In this document: positions 27,769 to 34,686 of the stretch, piece after piece
Numbering within the stretch: the stretch's first letter is position 1
How the letters are laid out: each line of letters begins with the position of its first letter
Source of the DNA: Acaudatibacter sp035532115
GTDB lineage: Bacteria > Pseudomonadota > Alphaproteobacteria > Caulobacterales > Caulobacteraceae
Direction: 5' to 3'
NCBI GenBank assembly: GCA_035532115.1
Contig: DATKRO010000087.1
Span: 6,498 to 70,497, forward strand
DNA: 64,000 nt
Notes under the pieces: generated by a model
The model's database searches: none
What the model was told of the DNA's origin: nothing
What the model saw: the letters and a program-made list of their open reading frames with translations, nothing else
Translations under genes and position numbers: made by a program

Positions 27769-28035
27769 CTACTTCACGAGATAGGGCAGCAGCGCCAGGA
27801 AGCGGGCGCGCTTGATCGCATTGGCCAGTTCCCGCTGCTTTTTGGCCGACACCGCGGTGATGCGGCTGGGCACGATCTTGCCGCGCTCGGACACGTAGCG
27901 CTGCAGCAGCTTGACGTCCTTGTAGTCGATCTTGGGCGCGTTGGCGCCCGAGAACGGGCACACCTTGCGCCGGCGCATGAAGGCGCGGCGCGGACCGCCG
28001 GCGGCGGGAGCTTCGGGGGCCGTCACGTCGGTCAT
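27769..28035 (-). CDS. rpsR: 30S ribosomal protein S18
   Basis: An 88-residue S18, with RRRKVCPFSG at the start of the conserved part, IDYKDVKLLQRYVSERGKI and the KKQRELANAIKRARFLALLP C-terminal block. S18 pairs with S6 in the platform of the 30S subunit. The ATG overlaps the rpsF stop by four bases. An N-terminal Thr/Ala/Pro-rich stretch precedes the first conserved residues. Confidence 0.97.
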   Translation of the reverse strand: MTDVTAPEAPAAGGPRRAFMRRRKVCPFSGANAPKIDYKDVKLLQRYVSERGKIVPSRITAVSAKKQRELANAIKRARFLALLPYLVK

Positions 28036-28454
28036 TGCGCCATCTCCCCACGCGCCGGCTCGCCTCGGCCCATCTCCGGCCGCCCCTCGCCGCGGCCCGG
28101 CGCCTCGTCGAAGCGCCGCTCGCGCTCGCGGTCGCGGCGGGCCAGCACCGGCGACAGCTCGAGATCGAGCTCGTCGACGCGGATGGTCAGGTAGCGCAGC
28201 ACGTCCTCGTTGATGGAGAGCTGGCGCTCCATCTCCTTCACCGCCGCCGAGGGCGCGTCGATGGCCAGCAGCGAATAGTGGCCCTTGCGGTTCTTCTTGA
28301 TGCGGTAGGAGAGGTTTCTGAGGCCCCAGTACTCGATCTTGGCGATGTGGCCGCCCTGGGCCTCGATCAGCGCCTTCATCTCTTCGTTGAGGGTCTCGGC
28401 CTGCTGAGGCGAGATGTCCTGGCGCGCGATGAGCACGTGCTCGTAGTAGGTCAT
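28032..28454 (-). CDS. rpsF: 30S ribosomal protein S6
   Basis: A 140-residue S6. MTYYEHVLIARQDIS fixes the start at 28454, and WGLRNLSYRIKKNRKGHY is the conserved core. The C-terminal tail (about 105-140) is charged and Arg/Glu/Gly-rich, longer than in E. coli. First gene of the ribosomal operon. Longer in-frame starts upstream run through the intergenic region and are not supported. About 190 bases upstream lies the tail of a damaged toxin gene on the same strand. Confidence 0.96.
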   Translation of the reverse strand: MTYYEHVLIARQDISPQQAETLNEEMKALIEAQGGHIAKIEYWGLRNLSYRIKKNRKGHYSLLAIDAPSAAVKEMERQLSINEDVLRYLTIRVDELDLELSPVLARRDRERERRFDEAPGRGEGRPEMGRGEPARGEMAQ

Positions 28455-28648
28455 CGATATCCTTCCGTCGTGGAGGGCGGCGCGGGCGGGCGGCGGAAGA
28501 CGCCGGCTCGCGATGGCTCCCGATCGCGGCGGCCGGGGCGCTCCCGACCCTTTGACGCTCCGCGGACGAGACCGCCCTCGCAAAGAGGCGCGCTCATTAG
28601 GGGCAATTGGCGCCGGTGGCAAGCGGCGGCGCGGGCCGCGGCCAACCA

Positions 28649-28953
28649 TCATGCATCGGACGACAGCAGATGCCGCAGCCGTGGATCGGGCGTGTCGCCA
28701 AACGGATTGGCGACGACTGCGCCGCGCCAGGCGAAGCCGTCGTGCAGATCTTCCGATAGCAGGAAGCCGCAGCGAGCCTGCACTGCAGACGCCCCTTTCG
28801 CACCACGGCCAAGCTCTGGCGGGCAATCACGATCGAGCCTTCGGGCGCCTTTTCGAGAAGGCGAAGCGCTGCGGCGTGTTTGCGGCGATCGCCAGGCGCC
28901 GGAATCATGCCTTCGGCGTAGACGAGTACGTTCGTGTCCAGGGCCAGGCGCAA
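28649..28953 (-). pseudogene. PIN-domain toxin (VapC-type) with internal deletion
   Basis: The 5' end encodes a PIN nuclease start, LALDTNVLVYAEG with the first catalytic aspartate, and continues to IVIARQSLA. Then the frame is lost: the C-terminal part (GFLLSEDLHDGFAWRG, then NPFGDTPDPRLRHLL and a stop at 28649-28651) lies in another frame directly afterwards. Roughly 50 residues of the middle, including further acidic active-site residues, are missing. In the first frame the protein would run to 118 residues with a nonsense tail. The antitoxin gene 12 bases upstream is intact, so this is an inactivated toxin with a surviving antitoxin. Confidence 0.75.
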
Positions 28954-28965
28954 ACGATGGACCGC

Positions 28966-29238
28966 CTAGCCGCGCTCATGCAGTTCGTTGCGCGTCCAGG
29001 GCTCTATAGTGACCGGTTCGACGGTGCGAAGATGCTTCAGCAAGGCCGTGTGGGCATCACGGCGCCGCTGGCGCTCGGCGGCTTCGAGATCCGATGCGCC
29101 ACCGACCGGACCCAGTTCGGCGACCGGCTCCCCGTGCGAGGTGATGGTGATTCGCGCGCCCTGACGCGCGGCCCGCAACAGCCTGGAGAAGCTGCGGTTG
29201 GCTTCGGTGGCGGGGATGACGAGAGCCGCGCGGTCCAT
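28966..29238 (-). CDS. Phd/YefM-type antitoxin
   Basis: A 90-residue protein whose first half (ALVIPATEANRSFSRLLRAARQG then ITITSHGEPVAELGPV, split over residues 5-45) matches the Phd/YefM DNA-binding fold. The C-terminal half is charged and would wrap the toxin. Its toxin neighbour is broken, so the antitoxin is orphaned in this locus; it may still repress its own promoter or neutralise a related toxin elsewhere. A perfect 7-bp inverted repeat abuts its start codon. Confidence 0.82.
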   Translation of the reverse strand: MDRAALVIPATEANRSFSRLLRAARQGARITITSHGEPVAELGPVGGASDLEAAERQRRRDAHTALLKHLRTVEPVTIEPWTRNELHERG

Positions 29239-29239
29239 T

Positions 29240-29254
29240 TCACTACTGTAGTGA
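29240..29254. promoter_or_regulatory. palindromic operator at the antitoxin start
   Basis: The sequence TCACTAC-T-GTAGTGA is a perfect 7-bp inverted repeat with a one-base centre, beginning one base before the antitoxin ATG. Toxin-antitoxin operons are usually autorepressed through such palindromes bound by the antitoxin. Its closeness to the ATG leaves no room for a normal ribosome-binding site outside the palindrome, so the message may be leaderless or the site may lie within the transcribed start. Confidence 0.6.
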
Positions 29255-29331
29255 GCTTGCGCCTTCGATCAACCGGCCGCGGACGCGTGCTTCCAGCGCC
29301 GGCGTCGGCTGGCCGGCCCAGCGCCGCACGA

Positions 29332-30111
29332 TCAAGCCCCTGGGGGTGCGGCGCGCCGTCGTTTCAGAAATGCGTCGATGCCGTCGCGAGCGCTCTGGAA
29401 GCCCAGGTTCTCGCCCATGGCCGCCGCGGCGATGGCGTAGGCTTCCTCGATCGGGGCCTCGATCTGGCGCGTGAAAGCAGCCTTGCCGATGGCGATCGCC
29501 TCGGGCGGCTTGTCGGCGATGAGGCGCGCCGTCGCCTCGACGGTGCGGTCGAGGTCCGCGGTCGCGACGGCCAGGTTGACGAGACCGAGTTCGGCGGCGC
29601 GGCGGGCATCGACGAAGCGGCCGGTGAGCAGCATCTCGCTCGCCGCCTTGCGCCCCACCGCCCGGCCGAGCGCCACGCCCGGGGTCGAGCAGAAGAGGCC
29701 GAGGTCGATCCCCGAGACCGCGAAGCGCGCCGTCTCGGCCGCATAGGCCAGATCGCAGCTGGCGACGAGCTGGCAGCCGGCCGCCACCGCCGCGCCCTGC
29801 ACGCGCGCGATCACCGGCGCCCGCGCCTGCATGATCGCCATCATCAGGGCCGAGCAGCGCGCGAAGATCGCCTCGCGCGCCGCCGGCTCGTCCAGGGCGC
29901 GCAGTTCGCCGAGGTCATGGCCGGCGCAGAACACCTTGCCCGCGGCCGCGAGCACGATCACCCGCACCCGCTCGTCCGCGGCCGCCTCGGCCAGAGCTTC
30001 GCTGAGCGCCGCCATCATCGCCTCGGAGAGCACGTTGGCGCGATCGGGATCGTTCAGCGTCAGCCGGCAGATCGGCCCCTCGACGGCGCAAAGCACGAGG
30101 TGGTTTCGCAT
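29332..30111 (-). CDS. enoyl-CoA hydratase/isomerase family protein
   Basis: A 259-residue crotonase-fold protein with the oxyanion-hole segments KVFCAGHDLGEL (about 59-70) and VQGAAVAAGCQLVASCDLAYA (split across about 104-124), and a C-terminal AFLKRR helix. Such enzymes hydrate or isomerise acyl-CoA thioesters; the second usual catalytic glutamate region reads GIDLGLFCSTPGVAL, so hydratase activity is uncertain. Start chosen at MRNHLVLCAVEG because an upstream extension overlaps the peroxiredoxin stop. It lies 16 bases after the peroxiredoxin and is probably co-transcribed with it. Confidence 0.86.
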   Translation of the reverse strand: MRNHLVLCAVEGPICRLTLNDPDRANVLSEAMMAALSEALAEAAADERVRVIVLAAAGKVFCAGHDLGELRALDEPAAREAIFARCSALMMAIMQARAPVIARVQGAAVAAGCQLVASCDLAYAAETARFAVSGIDLGLFCSTPGVALGRAVGRKAASEMLLTGRFVDARRAAELGLVNLAVATADLDRTVEATARLIADKPPEAIAIGKAAFTRQIEAPIEEAYAIAAAAMGENLGFQSARDGIDAFLKRRRAAPPGA

Positions 30112-30127
30112 CGTCGCGCCGGGGTCG

Positions 30128-30679
30128 TCAGCGCGGATGCGCCGCGCGCCACCTGGTGACCGCGGCCAGGGTCCTGGCGACGTGGTCGTCGGGCTTGAGG
30201 TCCGAGTAGGCGAGGAGAATCCTGTCGTCGGGAGCAACGACGTAGGAAGTGCGGTTTGACCATTTGGGGCCGAACGCCAGCGTCGCCTGGTAGCTCTTGG
30301 CGATGCTCAGGGTCGGGTCCGCGGCGACGGGAAATTTGCCGGCGCAATGGGTGGTTTCCTTCGAGAATGCGGCCAGCTGATCGATGTTGCCGGCGGTGAC
30401 GCCGATCACCGTGGCTCCCTGGGCGTGAAACTTGTCGATGGCGTCGGCGAAGAGGTGAGCCTCGATATTGCAGCCGGCGGTGTGCGCCGCGGGAAAGAAG
30501 TAGAGCACCACGGGGCCCTTCTTCAGCGCCTGGGCCATGTTGAACGTCAGGGGCTTGCCGCCCTGATAGCCGGCGGCGGAGAACTCGGGGGCCATCGCGC
30601 CCACGGGCAGGGCGGCCAGAGCCGGCGCGGCGACGCCCATGGCCAGGGCGGCGGCGGCGGCGATCGAATGCTTCAACAT
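30128..30679 (-). CDS. exported peroxiredoxin (AhpC/TSA family)
   Basis: A 183-residue thioredoxin-fold peroxidase with a signal peptide (about 1-22, ending PALAAL), so it acts in the periplasm. The peroxidatic cysteine is in FFPAAHTAGCNIEAH; the common TxxC motif is kept as TAGC. A second cysteine, in THCAGKFPVAADP, may resolve it. WSNRTSYVVAPDDRI is typical of the Bcp/AhpC group. GGAG lies before the ATG. The gene starts 161 bases from the divergent fabD start. Confidence 0.88.
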   Translation of the reverse strand: MLKHSIAAAAALAMGVAAPALAALPVGAMAPEFSAAGYQGGKPLTFNMAQALKKGPVVLYFFPAAHTAGCNIEAHLFADAIDKFHAQGATVIGVTAGNIDQLAAFSKETTHCAGKFPVAADPTLSIAKSYQATLAFGPKWSNRTSYVVAPDDRILLAYSDLKPDDHVARTLAAVTRWRAAHPR

Positions 30680-30840
30680 GAAATTCTCCGGCTCGGATAA
30701 CGTCCCTCGCCCAATTATCGCCGCATCCGGCGCACCGCCAGAGCTAATCGTCGCCGGATCGCGGCCAAGTCGCGGCTTGAGCGGGCGCCGCATCTGACCT
30801 AACAGCGGCGCGCCCTCTACTCGACGGAGCCCCTGGCCGC

Positions 30841-31785
30841 ATGACGCTCGCCTTCACTTTTCCCGGCCAGGGCAGCCAGACCGTCGGCATGGGCGCGGAG
30901 CTGGCGGCCGCGTTCGCCGCCTCGCGCGAGGTCTTCCAGGAGGTGGACGACGCCCTCGGCCAGAAGCTCTTCAGGTTGATGCAGGAGGGTCCGCTCGACG
31001 CCCTGACCCTGACCGAAAACGCCCAGCCGGCGCTGATGGCGGTCAGCGTCGCGGCGATGCGGGCGCTGGAGCGCGAGTTCGGCGCGCCGGTCGAGACGGC
31101 GGCGTTCGTCGCCGGCCATTCGCTGGGGGAATACTCGGCCCTCTGCAGCGCCGGCGCCCTGACGCTCGGCGATACCGCCCGGCTGCTGAGACGGCGCGGC
31201 CAGGCCATGCAGCGCGCCGTGCCGGTCGGGGAGGGGGCGATGGCGGCCCTGATCGGCCCCAAGGCCGACGTGGCCCTGGCCGAGGCCGCGGCCGCGGCCG
31301 GATCGGCGGTCGGCGTCTGTTGCGTCGCCAACGACAACAACGCCGGCAACGTGGTGATCTCCGGAACCGCCGCCGCCGTGGCTCTGGCGAGCGACAAGGC
31401 GCGTGAACTCGGCGCGCGGGCGGTCGCGGTCAACGTCTCGGCCCCGTTCCACTGCCCGCTGATGCAGCCCGCCGCCGACGAGATGGCCGAGGCCCTCGGC
31501 GAGGTCGCCATCGGTGCGCCGCGCGCCTTCCTGGTGGCCAACGTCAGCGCCCGGCCGACCAACGACCCCGAGCTGATCCGCCGCCAGCTGGTGCAGCAGG
31601 TCACCGGCCGGGTGCGCTGGCGCGAGAGCATCGAGTGGCTGGCCGGCGAAGGCGGCGTCACGCGCCTGGCCGAGGCGGGCGCCGGCAAGGTGCTGACGGG
31701 CATGGCGAGGCGCATCGTCCCGGACGCCGAGGCGCTGTCGCTGAACCTCCCCGCCGATCTCGAAGCCTTCGCCAAGAGCCTCTGA
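30841..31785 (+). CDS. fabD: malonyl-CoA:ACP transacylase
   Basis: FabD loads malonate from CoA onto ACP for fatty-acid synthesis. The 314-residue protein begins TLAFTFPGQGSQTVGMG and has the catalytic serine in GHSLGEYSAL (Ser near 99) and the catalytic histidine in VSAPFHCPLM (near 206). Length is normal. It is followed after eleven bases by fabG. Confidence 0.97.
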   Translation: MTLAFTFPGQGSQTVGMGAELAAAFAASREVFQEVDDALGQKLFRLMQEGPLDALTLTENAQPALMAVSVAAMRALEREFGAPVETAAFVAGHSLGEYSALCSAGALTLGDTARLLRRRGQAMQRAVPVGEGAMAALIGPKADVALAEAAAAAGSAVGVCCVANDNNAGNVVISGTAAAVALASDKARELGARAVAVNVSAPFHCPLMQPAADEMAEALGEVAIGAPRAFLVANVSARPTNDPELIRRQLVQQVTGRVRWRESIEWLAGEGGVTRLAEAGAGKVLTGMARRIVPDAEALSLNLPADLEAFAKSL

Positions 31786-31796
31786 AGGATCAGCCG

Positions 31797-32537
31797 ATGT
31801 TCGATCTCGGCGGCAGGACCGCGCTCGTCACCGGCGCCAGCGGCGCAATCGGCGGCGCGATCGCGCGCGCCCTGCACGCGCAGGGCGCCCACGTCGTGCT
31901 CTCGGGCACCCGCGAGAGCGCGCTCCAGGCGCTGTCGGACGACCTTGGCGAGCGCGCCACCGCGGTCGGCGCCGATCTTGGCGACCCCGAGGCGGTGGAT
32001 GGCCTGGTGGCGGCGGCCGAGAACGCTTCGGGACGCGAACTCGACATCCTCGTCTGCAACGCCGGGATCACCCGCGACGGCCTGCTGCTGCGCATGAAGG
32101 ACGAGGACTGGCGCCGGGTGCTGAGCATAAACCTGGAGAGCTATTTCCGCCTCGCCCGCGCGGCGCTGCGGGGCATGATGCGCCGCCGCCGCGGCCGCAT
32201 CATCGCCATCAGTTCGGTGGTGGGCGTCACGGGCAACGCCGGCCAGTCCAACTATGCGGCCTCCAAGGCCGGCATGATCGGCTTCTCCAAGGCCCTGGCC
32301 CAGGAGGTCGCCAGCCGCAGCGTCACCGTCAACTGCATCGCCCCGGGGTTCATCGAGAGCCCGATGACGCAGGCGCTGAGCGAGGCGCAGAAGACGCTAA
32401 TCCTGGGCCAGGTGCCGCTCGCTCGCCTCGGCGTCGGCGCCGACGTCGCGGCGGCCTGCGTCTATCTCGCCAGCGACGAGGCGTCCTACGTCACCGGCCA
32501 GACCCTGCACGTCAACGGCGGCATGGCGATGATCTGA
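31797..32537 (+). CDS. fabG: 3-oxoacyl-ACP reductase
   Basis: FabG reduces beta-ketoacyl-ACP with NADPH. The 246-residue protein has the TGASGAIGG cofactor loop (about 12-20), NAGITRDGLL, and the Ser-Tyr-Lys triad in ISSVVGVTGNAGQSNYAASKAG. The terminal YVTGQTLHVNGGMAM is characteristic. AAGGA precedes the ATG at 31797. In most alphaproteobacteria acpP follows immediately, but here the operon is interrupted and acpP lies 13.5 kb downstream. Confidence 0.97.
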   Translation: MFDLGGRTALVTGASGAIGGAIARALHAQGAHVVLSGTRESALQALSDDLGERATAVGADLGDPEAVDGLVAAAENASGRELDILVCNAGITRDGLLLRMKDEDWRRVLSINLESYFRLARAALRGMMRRRRGRIIAISSVVGVTGNAGQSNYAASKAGMIGFSKALAQEVASRSVTVNCIAPGFIESPMTQALSEAQKTLILGQVPLARLGVGADVAAACVYLASDEASYVTGQTLHVNGGMAMI

Positions 32538-32547
32538 GGCCGGGCGC

Positions 32548-32667
32548 TCAGCCTTCCTCGCCCCAGATGCTCCGGAAGAGGGCGCTGCTCGCCAGCAGCG
32601 GCGCGGCCTTGCCCCGGGCCACGATCCGGCCCTCGTCGAGGACCAGCACCAGGCGCGATAGCTTGGT
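32548..32667 (-). pseudogene. ABC transporter ATPase, C-terminal remnant
   Basis: Only the last 39 residues remain: KLSRLVLVLDEGRIVARG, then a segment ending SALFRSIWGEEG and a stop. This is the D-loop-downstream end of an exporter-type ABC ATPase (the usual pattern is H-switch, RILVLDxGRIVERG, HxELL, YxxLW). Nothing upstream on this strand continues the gene; the sequence there belongs to a toxin-antitoxin remnant on the other strand. It starts ten bases after fabG and marks the left boundary of the accessory block. Confidence 0.6.
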
Positions 32668-32693
32668 GCATCCGATCTGGCTCGATGCTATCC

Positions 32694-32723
32694 GGGTTCC
32701 GAATCGGAGCAGGTTCGGAACCC
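32694..32723. promoter_or_regulatory. 10-bp hairpin upstream of the vapB remnant
   Basis: GGGTTCCGAA and TTCGGAACCC form a perfect 10-bp inverted repeat with a 10-base loop. It ends just before the first recognisable antitoxin codon, where autoregulatory operators of vapBC operons lie. It could instead be a terminator-like or recombination structure; no T-run follows it. Confidence 0.5.
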
Positions 32724-32724
32724 C

Positions 32725-32807
32725 ATCCCTATCAACCTTTCGATCAAGAACGCCCCCGATGAGGTGGTCCAACGCCTACGTATGCGTGCGGAGCGGCACC
32801 ACCGGTC
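32725..32807 (+). pseudogene. FitA/VapB-type antitoxin, N-terminal fragment
   Basis: The frame reads INLSIKNAPDEVVQRLRMRAE then RHHRS, the ribbon-helix-helix start of FitA/VapB antitoxins (usually followed by LQGEL and about 50 more residues). There is no ATG: the frame begins at an ATC where the start codon would be expected. After RHHRS it is directly joined to the toxin frame, so the rest of the antitoxin is lost. Confidence 0.65.
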
Positions 32808-33143
32808 GCCGCAATCCTGTTCGGGGAGTCGGAGGCGGAGGCGATCGCCGAACGACTGACGGGCGCGCGGCTGGCCGCGCCGTCGTTGCTTGACTACGAA
32901 TTGGCCAACGTTTGCCTGACCAAGATCAGGCGGCAGCCAGCCCAGCGCGAAGCCCTGCGCGCGGCGCTCCGTATTGCGCAGCGGCTAAAAGTAGAGACCG
33001 TGGCCGTGGACCACGCTGCGATGCTGGACTTGGCCGAGGCAACGGGCCTGACAGCCTGTGACGCGAGCTATTTGTGGCTTGCCCGCTCGTTGAGCGGCGA
33101 GTTGGTGACGCTTGACCGCAAACTCGCAGCGGCTTCGCCATGA
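32805..33143 (+). pseudogene. PIN-domain toxin (VapC) lacking its N-terminus
   Basis: The toxin frame begins inside the second helix (VAAILFGESEAEAIAERL) and runs intact to the stop, including LAAPSLLDYELANVC, LDLAEATGLTACDASYLWLA and LVTLDRKLAAA, the last acidic PIN motifs. The first strand with the invariant N-terminal aspartate and the start codon are missing. A TTG at 32886 could start an 85-residue fragment without that aspartate. Together with the antitoxin fragment it records a deletion of about 60 antitoxin and 10 toxin codons. Confidence 0.72.
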
Positions 33144-33511
33144 AGGCCGCAATAGCCCGCGCGTTGCGCCGCGAGCCGGAAGAGTAGCCGCGCCAATCCA
33201 ACGAATATCGCGCGACATCGCGATGCCGAACAACGAGACGCGAAAAATGAGAATTATCGAGATATTCGACCGATCTGGTTCCGATCGAGTGGAGCCTGGT
33301 GACCATGGCCTGGAACATCAAGCGCATGTTCGCCCTCCGATCGCCCTGGTGAGACCGATCAACAACGCCTGGGCCGCCCATCCTCGCCCATGACCGATCC
33401 GCGCCCCCGTGCCCGCCAAGACATCAATCTGAAACATTCCTCTTGCCATTGGCGCGGCCCATAAATGAGAGTGCCCGATTCAGGAAACGGCTGAGGCCGC
33501 AAGGACCGGTG
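33144..33511. other. gene-free stretch with transposase tail
   Basis: About 370 bases between the toxin remnant and the next efflux operon, visibly less GC-rich than the rest of the window. The only recognisable content is the transposase tail at 33272-33352. The right end (from about 33400) should hold the promoter of the efflux operon; AAGGA at 33501-33505 is its ribosome-binding site. I see no complete gene here. Confidence 0.6.
33272..33352 (+). mobile_element. transposase C-terminal remnant (IS1182/IS5-like)
   Basis: The frame reads IEWSLVTMAWNIKRMFAL followed by a few residues and TGA at 33350-33352. The pattern W-S-L-V-x-x-A-W-N-x-K-R-M is the C-terminal end of DDE transposases of the IS1182/IS5 type. 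No upstream transposase body or terminal inverted repeats are recognised, so only the tail of an old insertion remains. Confidence 0.55.
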
Positions 33512-34675
33512 TTGAGACAGAACTGCATCCTCCCGCCGCGTGGGGCGGCGGCTCGCACCGTCGTTGTCGCCGCAGCCCTTTCCGCCTTGCTCGCCGGCTG
33601 CGGCGGCGCGCGTCCGCCGGCGGCCCGGCCGCCGCCCACCGTGGCCGTGGTGACCATCGAGCCGCAGGCGGTCACGCTGACGGCCGAACTTCCCGGCCGG
33701 ACCAGCCCTTACGAGATCGCCGACGTTCGCCCCCAGGTGGGGGGCATCATCCTGGAGCGGCGCTTCGTCGAAGGCTCGCTGGTGCGCGCCGGCCAGGTGC
33801 TCTACCGGATCGAGCCCGCGCCCTACCGGGCCGCCTATGACCAGGCGACGGCCCAGCTCGCCAACGCCGAGGCCAATCTCGTCACCACGCGCCTCAAGGC
33901 GGCCCGCTACGCCGATCTGGTCAAGATCCACGCCGTCTCCAGCCAGGACGCGGACGACGCCGAGGCCGCCTTCAAGCAGGCCGGCGCGACCGTCATGCAG
34001 GACCAGGCCAGCGTCGAGGCGGCGAGGATCAATCTCGGCTTCACCCGCGTCACCGCCCCGATCACCGGCCGGATCGGCATTTCCGCCGTCACCAAGGGCG
34101 CCCTCGTCACCGCCAGTCAGGCGACGGCGCTCGACACCATCCAGCGGCTCGATCCGATCTACGTCGACATCGCCCAGTCGGCGGCCCAGGTGCTGGCGCT
34201 GCGCCAGCAGATGGCGCGGGGCGGTCTCGATGCGAGCGGCGCGGCGGGGGCGCAGGTGCGTCTGACGCTCGACGACGGCTCGGCCTATCCCGCGGCGGGG
34301 CGGATGCAGTTCACCGACGTCACCGTCGACCAGACCACCGGCGCGGTGACGCTGCGGGCGGTGTTCCCCAATCCGTCGGGGCTGCTGCTGCCGGGCATGT
34401 ACGTTCGCGCCACCGTTGTCGAGGGCGTCGATCCGGCCGGCCTGCTGGTTCCCCAGCAGGGCGTGGGCCGCGACCAGAAGGGCAATCCCACCGCCCTCGT
34501 CGTGGGTCCCGACGGAGTCGTCCAGCTTCGCCAGCTCCAGGTCGGCCAGACCGTCGGCGACAAGTGGCTGGTCACCTCGGGGCTGGCGGCGGGCGACCGC
34601 GTCATCGTCGAGGGCCTGCAGTCGGCCCGGCCCGGCGCCAAGGTGCGCGCGGTCGCCGCCGGCGTGCTGCCGTAA
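33512..34675 (+). CDS. RND efflux periplasmic adaptor lipoprotein (AcrA/MexA-like)
   Basis: A 387-residue adaptor. I chose the TTG at 33512 because AAGGA lies six bases upstream; a GTG at 33509 is nearly equivalent and a far-upstream TTG at 33443 is not supported. A lipoprotein signal ends in LSALLAGCGG (lipid Cys near 28). The lipoyl/hairpin region (for example VRPQVGGIILERRFVEGSLVR as split positions about 72-92), the beta-barrel and the membrane-proximal domain follow, with FTRVTAPITGRIG being the family hallmark. It is followed by the pump and the channel genes, a mexAB-oprM arrangement. Confidence 0.92.
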   Translation: MRQNCILPPRGAAARTVVVAAALSALLAGCGGARPPAARPPPTVAVVTIEPQAVTLTAELPGRTSPYEIADVRPQVGGIILERRFVEGSLVRAGQVLYRIEPAPYRAAYDQATAQLANAEANLVTTRLKAARYADLVKIHAVSSQDADDAEAAFKQAGATVMQDQASVEAARINLGFTRVTAPITGRIGISAVTKGALVTASQATALDTIQRLDPIYVDIAQSAAQVLALRQQMARGGLDASGAAGAQVRLTLDDGSAYPAAGRMQFTDVTVDQTTGAVTLRAVFPNPSGLLLPGMYVRATVVEGVDPAGLLVPQQGVGRDQKGNPTALVVGPDGVVQLRQLQVGQTVGDKWLVTSGLAAGDRVIVEGLQSARPGAKVRAVAAGVLP

Positions 34676-34686
34676 GAGCCGCGCCC

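Noticed and set aside
32694..32723. Hairpin considered as a tRNA or terminator
   Set aside because: There is no anticodon arm or acceptor stem, and no T-run; better explained as an operator-like palindrome.
33112..33393. 93-codon open frame across the gene-free stretch
   Set aside because: Composed of unrelated segments around the transposase tail in a different frame from that tail; no support.
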